Source of the DNA: Veillonella_A intestinalis | GTDB lineage: Bacteria; Bacillota; Negativicutes; Veillonellales; Veillonellaceae | DNA length: 64,000 bases | Assembly (NCBI RefSeq): GCF_943192895.1 | Contig: NZ_CALPCB010000009.1 | Span: 44,516-108,515, forward strand | Direction: 5' to 3' | Shown: piece after piece, positions 40,863 through 50,161 of the stretch | How positions within the stretch are numbered: the first letter of the stretch is position 1 | Layout of the letters: each line of letters begins with the position of its first letter | Translations under genes and position numbers: made by a program | Notes under the pieces: generated by a model | What the model saw: only the letters and a program-made list of their open reading frames with translations | Databases searched by the model: none | What the model was told of the DNA's origin: nothing

Positions 40863-42857
40863 GTGAGCGACTTTTTAATTACAGAACGAGCGGAGATGGA
40901 CGAACGAGGTTGGGCAGAACTTGATTTTGTTCTTATCACTGGTGATGCTTACGTGGATCATCCTTCCTTTTCCGGTAGTGTGATTGGTCGATTGTTAGAA
41001 CATCATGGCTATCGTGTAGGGCTCATTGCACAGCCTGATTGGAATGATGTAGAAGCCTTCAAAGTGCTAGGTAAACCACGCTTGGCCTCGCTAGTAACGG
41101 CGGGCAATTTAGACTCTATGCTCAACAAGTTCACGGCAGCGAAGAAATATCGTCATAATGATGATTATTCGCCAGGTGGTGAGAGTGGTCATCGCCCCGA
41201 TCGAGCTACCTTAGTCTATGCTAATCGTATGCGCGAAGCATTTCGTGATGTGCCCGTTGTGATTGGTGGCATTGAGGCTAGTCTGCGGCGTTTTGCTCAT
41301 TATGACTATTGGTCTGATACAGTACGTCGCTCTATCTTGACGGATAGCAAGGCAGATGTACTTATTTATGGCATGGGTGAAAAGCAGATTTTAGAAATTG
41401 CCAAAGCCTTAGATACGGAACGGTTACAAGATGCTTTGCCTGAGATTAAGGGCATTTGTTATATGGCGAAAGAAATACCAACCGGCAAGGTTGTGGAATG
41501 CCCTTCCTATGAAATGGTCAAGGCTGATAAAAAGCAATTCGCTGAAGCTTTTCGGCAACAATATTTAGAGCAAGATCCATTTATTGGTAAAACCGTAGTA
41601 CAACGTCATGGCGATCGTTATGTAGTACAAAATAGTCCTGCATTGCCATTAACACAAGCTGAAATGGATGAAGTGTATAATCTTCCGTTTTCACGTCGTT
41701 GGCATCCTCGTTACGATGCTAAAGGTGGCGTGCCTGCATTAAGTGAAGTTCAATTTAGTTTAGTGAGTCATCGCGGTTGTTTTGGTAGCTGTTCTTTTTG
41801 TGCCATTACGAGTCATCAAGGGCGTATTATTCAGAACCGTAGTCATGAGTCTTTGCTAGCTGAAGCGGAACGAATGATTGCTATGCCAGATTTTAAAGGC
41901 TATATTCATGATGTGGGGGGGCCTACGGCTAATTTTCGTCATGCAGCCTGTCAAAAGCAGAGTACCTTAGGGGCTTGCCCAGGCAAGAATTGTGCCGCAC
42001 CACATGCTTGTGAACGGTTAGATACAAGTCATGATGATTATTTAGCGATACTTCGCAAATTACGTAAGTTAAAAGGTGTTAAAAAAGTATTTGTACGTTC
42101 TGGTTTGCGCTATGACTATGTGTTAGAAGATAATAATCGTCAATTTGTGAAAGAATTATGTGAGCATCACGTAAGTGGGCAACTAAAAGTGGCGCCAGAA
42201 CATGTATCGGAACGAGTTACGGAAATCATGGGGAAGGCTGATAAAGGAACCTTTTTAAAATTTAAAAATTGGTTTGAAACAGCGAATCAACAGTTGGGGA
42301 AAAAACAATTTTTAGTTCCTTATTTTATGAGCTCTCATCCTGGCTGTACGTTAGACGATGCTATCGAATTAGCTGAGTTTTTACGTGACCAAGGAATGAC
42401 ACCAGAACAGGTTCAGGACTTTATTCCTACTCCAGGTAGCTTGTCTACGGCTATGTATTATACAGGGATTCATCCACTAACTGGTGAAGCGGTATATGTG
42501 GCTAAGAATGGCCGTGATAAGGCGATGCAACGAGCGTTGATGCAGTATAAGAATCCTGATAACTATAAATTGGTACAGGAAGCATTGGTAAAGGCTGGTC
42601 GGACCGATTTGATTGGCTTTGGGCCACATTGTTTGATTCCACCAAGACCAATTAAAAGTATGGCCAAAGGCAAAAGTAATACAAGCATTGCCAAAGGTAA
42701 AAGTCATACATCGGGCGCTAGTAAGAGTAAAAATAAGACTAATAATAGTAGTGTTGCAGGCCGGTCACAGGGTAAGGCAAAGAGGAACGGCCGTGGCGAA
42801 ATTAGTATAAGTAAGGGGACGAAACGTAGTGATTTTGCTAGAAAACGTCGTCCTTAA
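40863..42857 (+). CDS. YgiQ-family (UPF0313) radical SAM protein
   Basis: A 664-residue protein with an N-terminal cobalamin-like region and a radical SAM core whose CFGSCSFCAITSHQGR motif is near residues 310-325. Extra Cys residues (CPGKNCAAPHAC) are conserved in the family. Function is unknown. The C-terminal ~60 residues are a Lys/Ser/Gly/Asn-rich basic low-complexity tail (SKSKNKTNNSS and similar) absent from many relatives, possibly nucleic-acid binding. GTG 40863 has AAGGAGA upstream. It precedes a binding-protein-like gene and rimO, another radical SAM enzyme. Confidence 0.9.
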   Translation: MSDFLITERAEMDERGWAELDFVLITGDAYVDHPSFSGSVIGRLLEHHGYRVGLIAQPDWNDVEAFKVLGKPRLASLVTAGNLDSMLNKFTAAKKYRHNDDYSPGGESGHRPDRATLVYANRMREAFRDVPVVIGGIEASLRRFAHYDYWSDTVRRSILTDSKADVLIYGMGEKQILEIAKALDTERLQDALPEIKGICYMAKEIPTGKVVECPSYEMVKADKKQFAEAFRQQYLEQDPFIGKTVVQRHGDRYVVQNSPALPLTQAEMDEVYNLPFSRRWHPRYDAKGGVPALSEVQFSLVSHRGCFGSCSFCAITSHQGRIIQNRSHESLLAEAERMIAMPDFKGYIHDVGGPTANFRHAACQKQSTLGACPGKNCAAPHACERLDTSHDDYLAILRKLRKLKGVKKVFVRSGLRYDYVLEDNNRQFVKELCEHHVSGQLKVAPEHVSERVTEIMGKADKGTFLKFKNWFETANQQLGKKQFLVPYFMSSHPGCTLDDAIELAEFLRDQGMTPEQVQDFIPTPGSLSTAMYYTGIHPLTGEAVYVAKNGRDKAMQRALMQYKNPDNYKLVQEALVKAGRTDLIGFGPHCLIPPRPIKSMAKGKSNTSIAKGKSHTSGASKSKNKTNNSSVAGRSQGKAKRNGRGEISISKGTKRSDFARKRRP

Positions 42858-42884
42858 TATGTCATAATGGAGGCAGGTAAACGG

Positions 42885-43925
42885 ATGAAACGATTTTGGC
42901 CTATTGCGTTACTCATTGTTTTTGTATTGATTGTCTTTGGCATTGGGGCGCATATTGAACAGAATAAACAGAAAGAGCGGACCGCCATTCCCGTCAAGGC
43001 AGAATTGACAATTTATTCCGATTTGCCTACAAATTTGACAACCTTATTGGCTCAGCAATATGAAATGCAATATCATGTGCGCTTACGGATGTTACCGCTC
43101 ACTGAAGAACAGATGGCAACACGTATGACCTTGCCTATTTCTGATCAAAAAGGTGATCTTGTGTTGACTACGCGTGATAATTTAGACATTGGCGTTAAGT
43201 ATCATCAATTGAAACCCGTTTTAACCGAAGGGGTCGATGAAATTTCAGATCGATTTAAAAATAATGATGCCCTTTGGGTTGGTACTTGGTATGACCCCGT
43301 AATATTTGCGCAAAGTGAAGCCTTTTATAATCGTATGGGACGTTATGTAACAGCTTGGCAGTCTTTAGTTTTACCTGGTGACTGGGCTGTTATTATGACT
43401 GACTTTGTGGCGTCTCGTAGTGCAGCGAATATTTTGTATAGCTTTGTTGAAATGGATGGGGAAGAAAAAGGATTACAGTATTTTGTAGAATTGAAGCCTC
43501 ATGTCGTGCAATATGCTAAATTTTTATCAACACCAGTGCGCTTAGCGGCTCTTGGAGAAACTGATTTAGGAATTGGTAACTATTCGGATGGCTTACAATA
43601 TGCGAAGCACAAATACCCAGTAAAAATTATTTTTCCTGCTGATGGTACGCCCTATTATTTAACAGGGGTAGGCATGTTGCAAAGCGTAAGTAATGAGGAA
43701 GAAGCGACTCGCTTAGTTAAGTGGTTACTGTCTAAACAAGTAGCACAATTATTAGATGATAATGGATTTTACTATGTATATACTAACCCAGAACTTCCTA
43801 AACCAGTGGATTCATTAGGCCGTGAATTGGCTTTATGGAATACTGAAGGTGGTTACACCGAAGATGGCAAAAAAGTATTGTTAAATAAATGGATTAGTCA
43901 AGTGCGTTTTAGAAAGGATATATAA
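42885..43925 (+). CDS. Membrane-anchored extracellular solute-binding-like protein
   Basis: A 346-residue protein with a basic start and one hydrophobic segment (residues ~5-22), then a domain that resembles bacterial type-1/AfuA-like periplasmic binding proteins: LTIYSDLPTNLTTLLAQQYE is the usual opening strand-helix, and GDLVLTTRDN, YDPVIFAQS and YLTGVGMLQSVSN follow in the right order. Such proteins bind iron, anions or sugars for ABC importers, but no permease or ATPase is adjacent. The anchor has no lipobox Cys. ATG 42885 is used because GGAGG at 42869-42873 precedes it. Its stop overlaps rimO by one base, so it is coupled to it. Ligand unknown. Confidence 0.65.
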   Translation: MKRFWPIALLIVFVLIVFGIGAHIEQNKQKERTAIPVKAELTIYSDLPTNLTTLLAQQYEMQYHVRLRMLPLTEEQMATRMTLPISDQKGDLVLTTRDNLDIGVKYHQLKPVLTEGVDEISDRFKNNDALWVGTWYDPVIFAQSEAFYNRMGRYVTAWQSLVLPGDWAVIMTDFVASRSAANILYSFVEMDGEEKGLQYFVELKPHVVQYAKFLSTPVRLAALGETDLGIGNYSDGLQYAKHKYPVKIIFPADGTPYYLTGVGMLQSVSNEEEATRLVKWLLSKQVAQLLDDNGFYYVYTNPELPKPVDSLGRELALWNTEGGYTEDGKKVLLNKWISQVRFRKDI

Positions 43926-45274
43926 TGAGTAAGAAGTTAGGCTATGTGAGTTTAGGCTGTGCTAAAAACTTGGTAGATACTGAGATTATGCTAGGTGTAC
44001 TAAAGGATAATGGCTATGAGATTACAGAAGCTTTAGATGAGGCTGAAATTATTATTGTTAATACTTGTACTTTTATAGAAAAGGCAAAGCAGGAATCGGT
44101 AAATACAATTCTTGAAATGAGTGAATTTAAGCAATTTGGGGCTTGTCGAGGTTTAGTTGTGGCCGGTTGTTTAAGTCAGCAGTATCAAGAAGAATTATTT
44201 GCGGAAATTCCTGAAATTGATGCTTTAATTGGCACAGGTTCTTGGAATCGCATTATGGAAGCCATTGCTGCTATTGATGAAGGTAAGCGTATTTGTATAA
44301 TGGATTCCATCACTAATATTTACAATGAACGAATGCCTCGCATGCAGACTACGCCAACCTATAGTGCATATGTAAAAATTGCAGAAGGCTGTGACAATGG
44401 CTGTACTTTCTGTATCATTCCTAAGGTACGTGGTTCGTACCGCAGTCGTACTATTGAGTCCATTGTAGAGGAAGTAGAACGATTAGCTGCTATGGGGGTT
44501 AAAGAAATTAATCTTATTGCACAAGATACTACGAGCTATGGTGCTGATTTGAATAATGGCAAACCGATGCTGGTTGAATTATTGGAAGAATTAGTGAAGG
44601 TAGAGGGCATTCAATGGTATCGTTTACTGTATTTATATCCTAAATATTTTACTGATGAATTACTTGATATTATTGTGCGAGAACCAAAGATTTGCAATTA
44701 TATTGATTTGCCATTACAACATATTAATGATGATATTTTACGTCGTATGAACCGTAAGGATCGTAAAGCTGATATTGTGAAATTATTGGCAAAGGTTCGT
44801 AATACAGCTAGTCATGTGACATTACGTACATCGTTAATAGTAGGCTTTCCTGGTGAAACAGATGAGCAATTTGAAGAACTTTGCGAGTTTGTAAAAGAGG
44901 TGGCCTTTGATAATATGGGTGTATTTACTTACTCACAAGAGGATGGTACCCCAGCTGGAGCTATGGTTGATCAAGTAGCAGAAGAAGTAAAGGAAGAGCG
45001 CTATCATACGTTGATGTCAATTCAAGCTGCTATTTCTGAAGAGAACAATCGCAATCTAGAAGGTACGGCTCATGAAGCTATTATTGAAGAAATTAGCGAA
45101 GATGAACAAGGTCATACCTTAGCTAAAGGCCGTTTGGAGTGCCAAGCACCTGATGTAGATGGCAACATGTATATTGAAGATTGTGAAGGCTTAGCCGTTG
45201 GCGATATTGTACCAGTTACAGTCGTACAGGGTTTTTCTTACGATGTAGTAGCTGAAGTGCGAAGCGAAGCATAA
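43925..45274 (+). CDS. rimO: Ribosomal protein S12 methylthiotransferase RimO
   Basis: A 449-residue radical SAM methylthiotransferase that modifies Asp of ribosomal protein S12. It has the N-terminal MTTase domain (SLGCAKNLVDTE, with further Cys residues at NTCTF and VVAGCLSQQY), the radical SAM core CDNGCTFC near residues 157-164, and a C-terminal TRAM domain. MiaB is the alternative, but the spacing and the IPKVRGSYRSR block fit RimO. The start overlaps the preceding stop by one base (TAATG). Confidence 0.93.
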   Translation: MSKKLGYVSLGCAKNLVDTEIMLGVLKDNGYEITEALDEAEIIIVNTCTFIEKAKQESVNTILEMSEFKQFGACRGLVVAGCLSQQYQEELFAEIPEIDALIGTGSWNRIMEAIAAIDEGKRICIMDSITNIYNERMPRMQTTPTYSAYVKIAEGCDNGCTFCIIPKVRGSYRSRTIESIVEEVERLAAMGVKEINLIAQDTTSYGADLNNGKPMLVELLEELVKVEGIQWYRLLYLYPKYFTDELLDIIVREPKICNYIDLPLQHINDDILRRMNRKDRKADIVKLLAKVRNTASHVTLRTSLIVGFPGETDEQFEELCEFVKEVAFDNMGVFTYSQEDGTPAGAMVDQVAEEVKEERYHTLMSIQAAISEENNRNLEGTAHEAIIEEISEDEQGHTLAKGRLECQAPDVDGNMYIEDCEGLAVGDIVPVTVVQGFSYDVVAEVRSEA

Positions 45275-45350
45275 AACAATAAACGCCTAAGGATAGTCTG
45301 AATAGGTAATAAACAGATTCAAGGGCATTTTAAAAGAATCGAGGCCAGGT

Positions 45351-46595
45351 ATGATTGTAGAATTGATTTCCACAGGCTCTGAACTATTACTGGGTGATAC
45401 TATTAATACGAATGTAGCTTGGTTAGCGCAGGAACTTAATAAATTAGGTTATACGGTAGCGTTTCAAACAACAATTGGTGATAATCCGGCTCGTATGGAA
45501 GAGGCTTTTAAAGCTGCTGCTAAACGGGCTGATGTTGTAGTTTGTACCGGTGGTTTAGGCCCTACGCAAGGTGATATTACTCGGCCGGTTTTGGCAAAGG
45601 CGATTGGGGTTGAATTAGAACTTAACCCAGAGGCTGAACAATTTGTGAAAGAATTTTTTAGAAATAAAGGCTGGGATATGCCAGAGCCCAGTCGGCGCGA
45701 AATGCTACTACCAGTTAATAGTGTAGCTTTGGCTAATAGTCGTGGTGTAGCGCCAGGTGTAGCCGTGCAATCAGAAGGCACTACCTTTATTTTATTACCA
45801 GGCCCACCAGCTGAAATGAAGGCTGTATTTAATGAATCGGTACGGCCTTATTTAGAACGCCAATTTGGTGGTCAAGGCGTTGTACTGTCGCATCGGTATG
45901 CTGTATATGGCATGCGTGAATTAGCCCTAGAAGCGGCCTTAATGGATTTGGTAAAAGCACAACAAAACCCAACAATAGCCTTTTTAATTAAAAATGGTTA
46001 TATTGAATTACGAATTACAGCGAGTGCAGCTACATCACAGGAAGCAGAAGCTTTACTAGCACCTTGGGATGGGATTTTGCAAGATCGTTTAGGTGATGCC
46101 TTAGGGCGCCGCTTAGAAAAGTCTATGTTAGAACTTGTAACGGATGCTTTATTAGCTATGGGGGCTACTGTAGGAACGGCTGAATCTTGTACTGGTGGTT
46201 TGGTAGGTAAACGGTTGACCGAATTACCTGGTAGTAGTGCCTATGTGCAAGGTGGGGTAATATCCTATTCTAATGAAGTAAAGCATAAAGTACTGGGGGT
46301 ACCTCAAGTTGAATTGGATGAATTTGGTGCAGTCAGTGAAGAAGTGGCTAAGTCCATGGCTATAGGGGTACGGACCTTACTTGGTACAACTTATGGTGTA
46401 TCTACAACAGGGATTGCGGGTCCTGGTGGAGCAACGCCAACTAAGCCAGTAGGGTTAGTTTATATTGGTATTGCAGGACCTAATGGCACAGTGGCTTATA
46501 AGAATGAATTTATTGGTGATCGTGATAGTATTCGTGAAAGCACAGCAGAACGAGCGTTATATTATTTATATCGGGCGATTACTGGTAAAGCGTAA
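45351..46595 (+). CDS. cinA: CinA: competence/damage-inducible protein with nicotinamide-nucleotide amidase domain
   Basis: A 414-residue two-domain protein. The N-terminal MoaB/MogA-like domain (SELLLGDTINTN; CTGGLGPTQGDITR) acts on ADP-ribose/CoA-type pyrophosphates, and the C-terminal amidase domain (GTAESCTGGLVGKRLTELPG, cited in part; TGIAGPGG) deamidates nicotinamide mononucleotide. GAGG lies upstream of ATG 45351. cinA-recA is a conserved order in Firmicutes and streptococci, where cinA can be part of the competence regulon; recA follows 173 bases later. Confidence 0.95.
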   Translation: MIVELISTGSELLLGDTINTNVAWLAQELNKLGYTVAFQTTIGDNPARMEEAFKAAAKRADVVVCTGGLGPTQGDITRPVLAKAIGVELELNPEAEQFVKEFFRNKGWDMPEPSRREMLLPVNSVALANSRGVAPGVAVQSEGTTFILLPGPPAEMKAVFNESVRPYLERQFGGQGVVLSHRYAVYGMRELALEAALMDLVKAQQNPTIAFLIKNGYIELRITASAATSQEAEALLAPWDGILQDRLGDALGRRLEKSMLELVTDALLAMGATVGTAESCTGGLVGKRLTELPGSSAYVQGGVISYSNEVKHKVLGVPQVELDEFGAVSEEVAKSMAIGVRTLLGTTYGVSTTGIAGPGGATPTKPVGLVYIGIAGPNGTVAYKNEFIGDRDSIRESTAERALYYLYRAITGKA

Positions 46596-46738
46596 GTTAT
46601 GTTACTCGTATTGATTTAGTTTGAGTGGCTCAAGTAATTTGGCGAGATACTTGCTATAAAGTATCTTATAACATTTGATGAGTCATTCAATTTAAATAGA
46701 TTTTATATATTTATCTAGTACAAGGATATATAGTGTAA

Positions 46739-46753
46739 AGACCGTAAGCGGTC
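46739..46753 (+). repeat. Small hairpin GACCG-TAAG-CGGTC before recA
   Basis: A 5-base inverted repeat (46740-46744 with 46749-46753) lies just before the recA ribosome site (AGAAAGGAAC). It may affect recA translation. It does not match the SOS boxes known to me. Confidence 0.3.
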
Positions 46754-46768
46754 AAGAAAGGAACAATC

Positions 46769-47800
46769 ATGGACGGTAGAGAACAAGCCTTAGATAATGC
46801 GTTGAAGAAGATAGAAAAAGATTATGGCAAGGGCGCCATTATGCGTCTTGGGGATATAACTGACCGCATGAATGTAGAAGTTATTTCAACAGGCTGTTTG
46901 GCTATTGATTTAGCTGTTGGCGTTGGTGGCTTCCCAAGAGGTCGTGTTATTGAAATTTATGGGCCTGAATCCTCTGGTAAAACGACAGTTGCTTTGCATG
47001 CTATTGCAGAGGCTCAAAAGGGTGGCGGCATTGCTGCGTTTATTGATGCGGAACATGCCTTAGATCCAGTATATGCTCGTCATTTAGGGGTTGATATTAA
47101 TAATTTATTAGTATCTCAGCCAGATAATGGGGAACAAGCGTTAGAAATTACTGAATCCTTAGTGCGCAGTGGTGCGGTAGATATTATTGTAGTTGACTCC
47201 GTTGCGGCTCTAGTACCAAAGGCTGAAATTGAAGGCGAAATGGGTGATGCTCATGTAGGTTTACAAGCACGTTTAATGAGTAAAGCCCTTCGTAAATTAA
47301 CAGGGATTATTAGTAAATCGCGCACTGTAGTTGTGTTTATTAACCAGTTGCGTGAAAAAGTAGGCATCATGTTTGGTAATCCTGAAACAACTACAGGGGG
47401 CCGTGCATTGAAGTTCTACTCCACAATCCGCCTTGATGTGCGCAAAGGGGAAGTGATTAAACAAAATAATGAAAACGTTGGTAGTCGTACAAAAGTTAAA
47501 GTTGTAAAAAATAAGGTAGCTCCTCCATTTAAAACGGCTGAATTTGATTTAATGTATGGTACTGGTGTATCTTATGAAGGTACTTTGATTGATATTGGTA
47601 CAAACATGGAAATCATTAAAAAATCCGGTGCCTGGTATTCTTACAATGATGAACGTATGGGGCAAGGTAAGGAAGCGGCTAAAGATTATTTACGTACTCA
47701 TCCTGAAATTGCGCAAGAAATCGACAAGATTGTGCGTGATACATTAATGGCAGAACCAGAATCATTTGATGTAGTAGGGGAAGAATTGACGGAAGACTAA
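46769..47800 (+). CDS. recA: Recombinase RecA
   Basis: A 343-residue strand-exchange ATPase. Walker A is GPESSGKTT near residues 67-75, Walker B IIVVDSVAAL, and the DNA-binding L1/L2 loops GEMGDAHVGLQAR and NQLREKVGIMFGNPETTTGGRAL are intact (cited in part). Length is normal and the C-terminus is acidic. It also stimulates LexA self-cleavage in SOS. AAAGGAAC precedes ATG 46769; recX follows. Confidence 0.99.
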   Translation: MDGREQALDNALKKIEKDYGKGAIMRLGDITDRMNVEVISTGCLAIDLAVGVGGFPRGRVIEIYGPESSGKTTVALHAIAEAQKGGGIAAFIDAEHALDPVYARHLGVDINNLLVSQPDNGEQALEITESLVRSGAVDIIVVDSVAALVPKAEIEGEMGDAHVGLQARLMSKALRKLTGIISKSRTVVVFINQLREKVGIMFGNPETTTGGRALKFYSTIRLDVRKGEVIKQNNENVGSRTKVKVVKNKVAPPFKTAEFDLMYGTGVSYEGTLIDIGTNMEIIKKSGAWYSYNDERMGQGKEAAKDYLRTHPEIAQEIDKIVRDTLMAEPESFDVVGEELTED

Positions 47801-47853
47801 TATAAAAATTAGCATACTATAATAATGTGAGGTAGAGGAAAGGTAGCGCATAT

Positions 47854-48360
47854 ATGGCATTTAAAAAAAGTGATACAGAATATACTGAAAGTACCGCTAT
47901 GGACCAAGCTATGCGCTTCTTAGCTCCTCGTTTTTTGAGTCGTTTAGAATTGACGCAAAAATTACAGCGTAAAGGCGTTACTCATGAATTAATTAATATA
48001 GTATTAGAAAGATTGGAAGAATTAGATTATATTAATGACGAGCGCTTGGCGCATGATGTATTACAATTCTATATGGCTGAAGCTAAATATAGCGTGCAAT
48101 ATATACGCAATAAGATGTTTCAGCGGGGGTTAACAGTAGGTAGTGAATTAGGTCAGTATAATGAATTAGAACCTGCGTTAAGGTTGGTAATACGCCATTT
48201 TTTAAGCCCTACTGCCATAAGTGAACCAATTTGGTATGAAGAAGGTTGGCCAGAAGAAGAGCGGTTAAATCAGAAAAAAGTTATGAATTTTTTGAAAAAT
48301 CGTGGATTTGGTTTAGGAACAATCCGAAGTATCTGTGAACAAGTAGCTCACTATGAATAG
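47854..48360 (+). CDS. recX: Regulatory protein RecX
   Basis: A 168-residue helical repeat protein that modulates RecA filaments. AMRFLAPRFLSRLELTQKLQRKG and the later LNQKKVMNFLKNRGFG are the typical three-helix repeat cores (cited in part as LSRLELTQKL and KVMNFLKNRGF). It starts 53 bases after recA, at ATG 47854 behind GAGGAAAGG. The order recA-recX is standard and usually co-transcribed. Confidence 0.9.
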   Translation: MAFKKSDTEYTESTAMDQAMRFLAPRFLSRLELTQKLQRKGVTHELINIVLERLEELDYINDERLAHDVLQFYMAEAKYSVQYIRNKMFQRGLTVGSELGQYNELEPALRLVIRHFLSPTAISEPIWYEEGWPEEERLNQKKVMNFLKNRGFGLGTIRSICEQVAHYE

Positions 48361-48377
48361 TCTATATAGAGTTTTTC

Positions 48378-48406
48378 TTGACAGTCTTTTCATGACCGAC
48401 TACAAT
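48378..48406 (+). promoter_or_regulatory. Strong promoter upstream of rny
   Basis: TTGACA (48378-48383) and TACAAT (48401-48406) are spaced 17 bases. Transcription would begin near 48413, giving a leader of about 95 bases. Confidence 0.72.
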
Positions 48407-48464
48407 TATAGTAGTCTCACAGTAGTGGGCAATTTTCAAATGTATATGAAATAGACGGCAATCT

Positions 48465-48493
48465 GGGAGAAGCCTAGGTGGGCTTCTCACTTT
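48465..48493 (+). terminator. Terminator-like hairpin in the rny leader
   Basis: GAGAAGCC (48469-48476) pairs with GGCTTCTC (48481-48488), with TAGG in the loop, then CACTTTTATAA. The T tract is only four bases. It lies between the promoter and the ribosome site of rny, so it could end recX transcripts or attenuate rny. Confidence 0.55.
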
Positions 48494-48505
48494 TATAATG
48501 AGGAG

Positions 48506-50050
48506 GTGAATCTTATTTTAGAGTATAGCATTATTGCAGTTGTAATGGTGCTCATCGGTCTTGGTGTTGGTTACATGATGCGTAAGAATATTGCTGAAGG
48601 TAAGCTGAAGCAAGCTGAGATAGAATCAGCGCGAATTATTGCCGATGCAGAACGCGAGGCTGAGTCAAAGAAAAAGGAAGCCTTAGTAGAAGCTAAGGAA
48701 GAAATTCATAAACTTCGTGGTGAAGCAGAAAAAGAAAACCGAGATCGACGCAATGAATTACAACGTTTAGAACGACGTATTCTTCAAAAAGAAGAACATC
48801 TTGATGGTAAATTAGAATCATTAGAAAAGAAAGAAGATGCGTTGCATCGAAAAGAACAAGAAGCAAAAGCTTTAAAAGAGCGTACAGAAGCATTGTACGA
48901 TCAGCAGATGGCAGAATTAGAACGTATTTCTGGCATGACATTTGAGGAAGCAAAAGGAATTTTACTTTCCAATGTAGAGCAAGAGATTCGTCATGAAACG
49001 GCGGTCCTTGTTAAAGATTTAGAACAACAGGCGAAGGAAGATGCGGAAAAGAATGCCCGCGAAATTATTGCAGCCGCTATTCAGCGTTGTGCTGCAGACC
49101 ATGTTGCAGAGTCTACGGTATCCGTAGTAGCTCTTCCAAATGATGAAATGAAAGGGCGAATTATCGGTCGTGAAGGCCGTAATATTCGTGCCCTAGAAAC
49201 CTTAACAGGTATAGATCTAATCATTGATGATACCCCTGAAGCAGTTATCCTCTCTGGATTTGATCCAATTCGTCGTGAGGTAGCGCGTATTGCGCTTGAA
49301 AAACTAATTGTGGATGGTCGTATTCATCCAGCCCGCATTGAAGAAATGGTTGGTAAAGCTCGTAAAGAGGTTGACCAAGTTATTAAAGATGCTGGTGAGC
49401 AGGCTACCTTTGAAGCCGATGTACATGGCTTACATCCTGAAATCATTCGAATTTTAGGTCGTTTGAAATACCGTACAAGTTATGGTCAAAACGTGTTGAA
49501 ACATTCTATTGAAGTGGCTCATTTAGCTGGTATGATGGCAGCTGAACTAGGTTGCGATGTAACATTAGCTAAACGAGGCGGTTTACTTCATGACTTAGGG
49601 AAAGCACTTGACCATGAAATGGAAGGGTCTCATGTACAGATTGGTGTAGATGTGGCTAAAAAATACCATGAAAGTGTATTGGTACAAAATTGTATTGGTG
49701 CTCATCATGGGGATGAAGAATTTAAATCTGTTGAAGCTGTCTTGGTGGCAGCGGCTGATGCAATTTCAGCAGCACGCCCTGGGGCACGTCGTGAAACGCT
49801 TGAAAACTACTTAAAACGTTTGACTAAATTAGAGGAAATTGCCGAGTCCTTTGATGGTGTTGAAAAATGTTTTGCTATTCAAGCTGGTCGCGAAATCCGC
49901 GTAATGGTTAAACCAGATAAAGTGGGTGAAGCAGAAGCTACTCTATTAGTACGCGATATGGTTAAACGTATTGAATCTGAATTAGAATATCCAGGTCAGA
50001 TTAAAGTAGTAATCATTCGTGAAACTAGAGTCGTAGATTATGCTAAATAA
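48506..50050 (+). CDS. rny: Ribonuclease Y
   Basis: A 514-residue membrane-anchored endoribonuclease that starts decay of many mRNAs in Firmicutes. One N-terminal helix (residues ~6-24), a long charged coiled coil (~30-190), a KH domain with IIGREGRNIRALE, and an HD domain with LLHDLGKALDHE are all present. The start is unclear: AGGAGGTG (48501-48508) contains the GTG at 48506, so a correctly spaced start would be ATT 48515; the next in-frame ATG (48545) would cut the anchor. I keep GTG 48506 as the boundary of the frame. Strong promoter and hairpin lie upstream. Confidence 0.95.
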   Translation: MNLILEYSIIAVVMVLIGLGVGYMMRKNIAEGKLKQAEIESARIIADAEREAESKKKEALVEAKEEIHKLRGEAEKENRDRRNELQRLERRILQKEEHLDGKLESLEKKEDALHRKEQEAKALKERTEALYDQQMAELERISGMTFEEAKGILLSNVEQEIRHETAVLVKDLEQQAKEDAEKNAREIIAAAIQRCAADHVAESTVSVVALPNDEMKGRIIGREGRNIRALETLTGIDLIIDDTPEAVILSGFDPIRREVARIALEKLIVDGRIHPARIEEMVGKARKEVDQVIKDAGEQATFEADVHGLHPEIIRILGRLKYRTSYGQNVLKHSIEVAHLAGMMAAELGCDVTLAKRGGLLHDLGKALDHEMEGSHVQIGVDVAKKYHESVLVQNCIGAHHGDEEFKSVEAVLVAAADAISAARPGARRETLENYLKRLTKLEEIAESFDGVEKCFAIQAGREIRVMVKPDKVGEAEATLLVRDMVKRIESELEYPGQIKVVIIRETRVVDYAK

Positions 50051-50161
50051 TAGTTGCCGTTTATATACAAGTAGCTATTGAGCATGAATTCAACAATAAA
50101 CTATATATTGCAGTGTATAACTATGTGATATATAACAAATTGAATACAACGAGTAGTTTAG

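Noticed and set aside
46596..46768. SOS operator (LexA box) before recA
   Set aside because: I looked for CGAACN4GTTCG-like and related dyads; only the short GACCG/CGGTC hairpin is present, which does not match.
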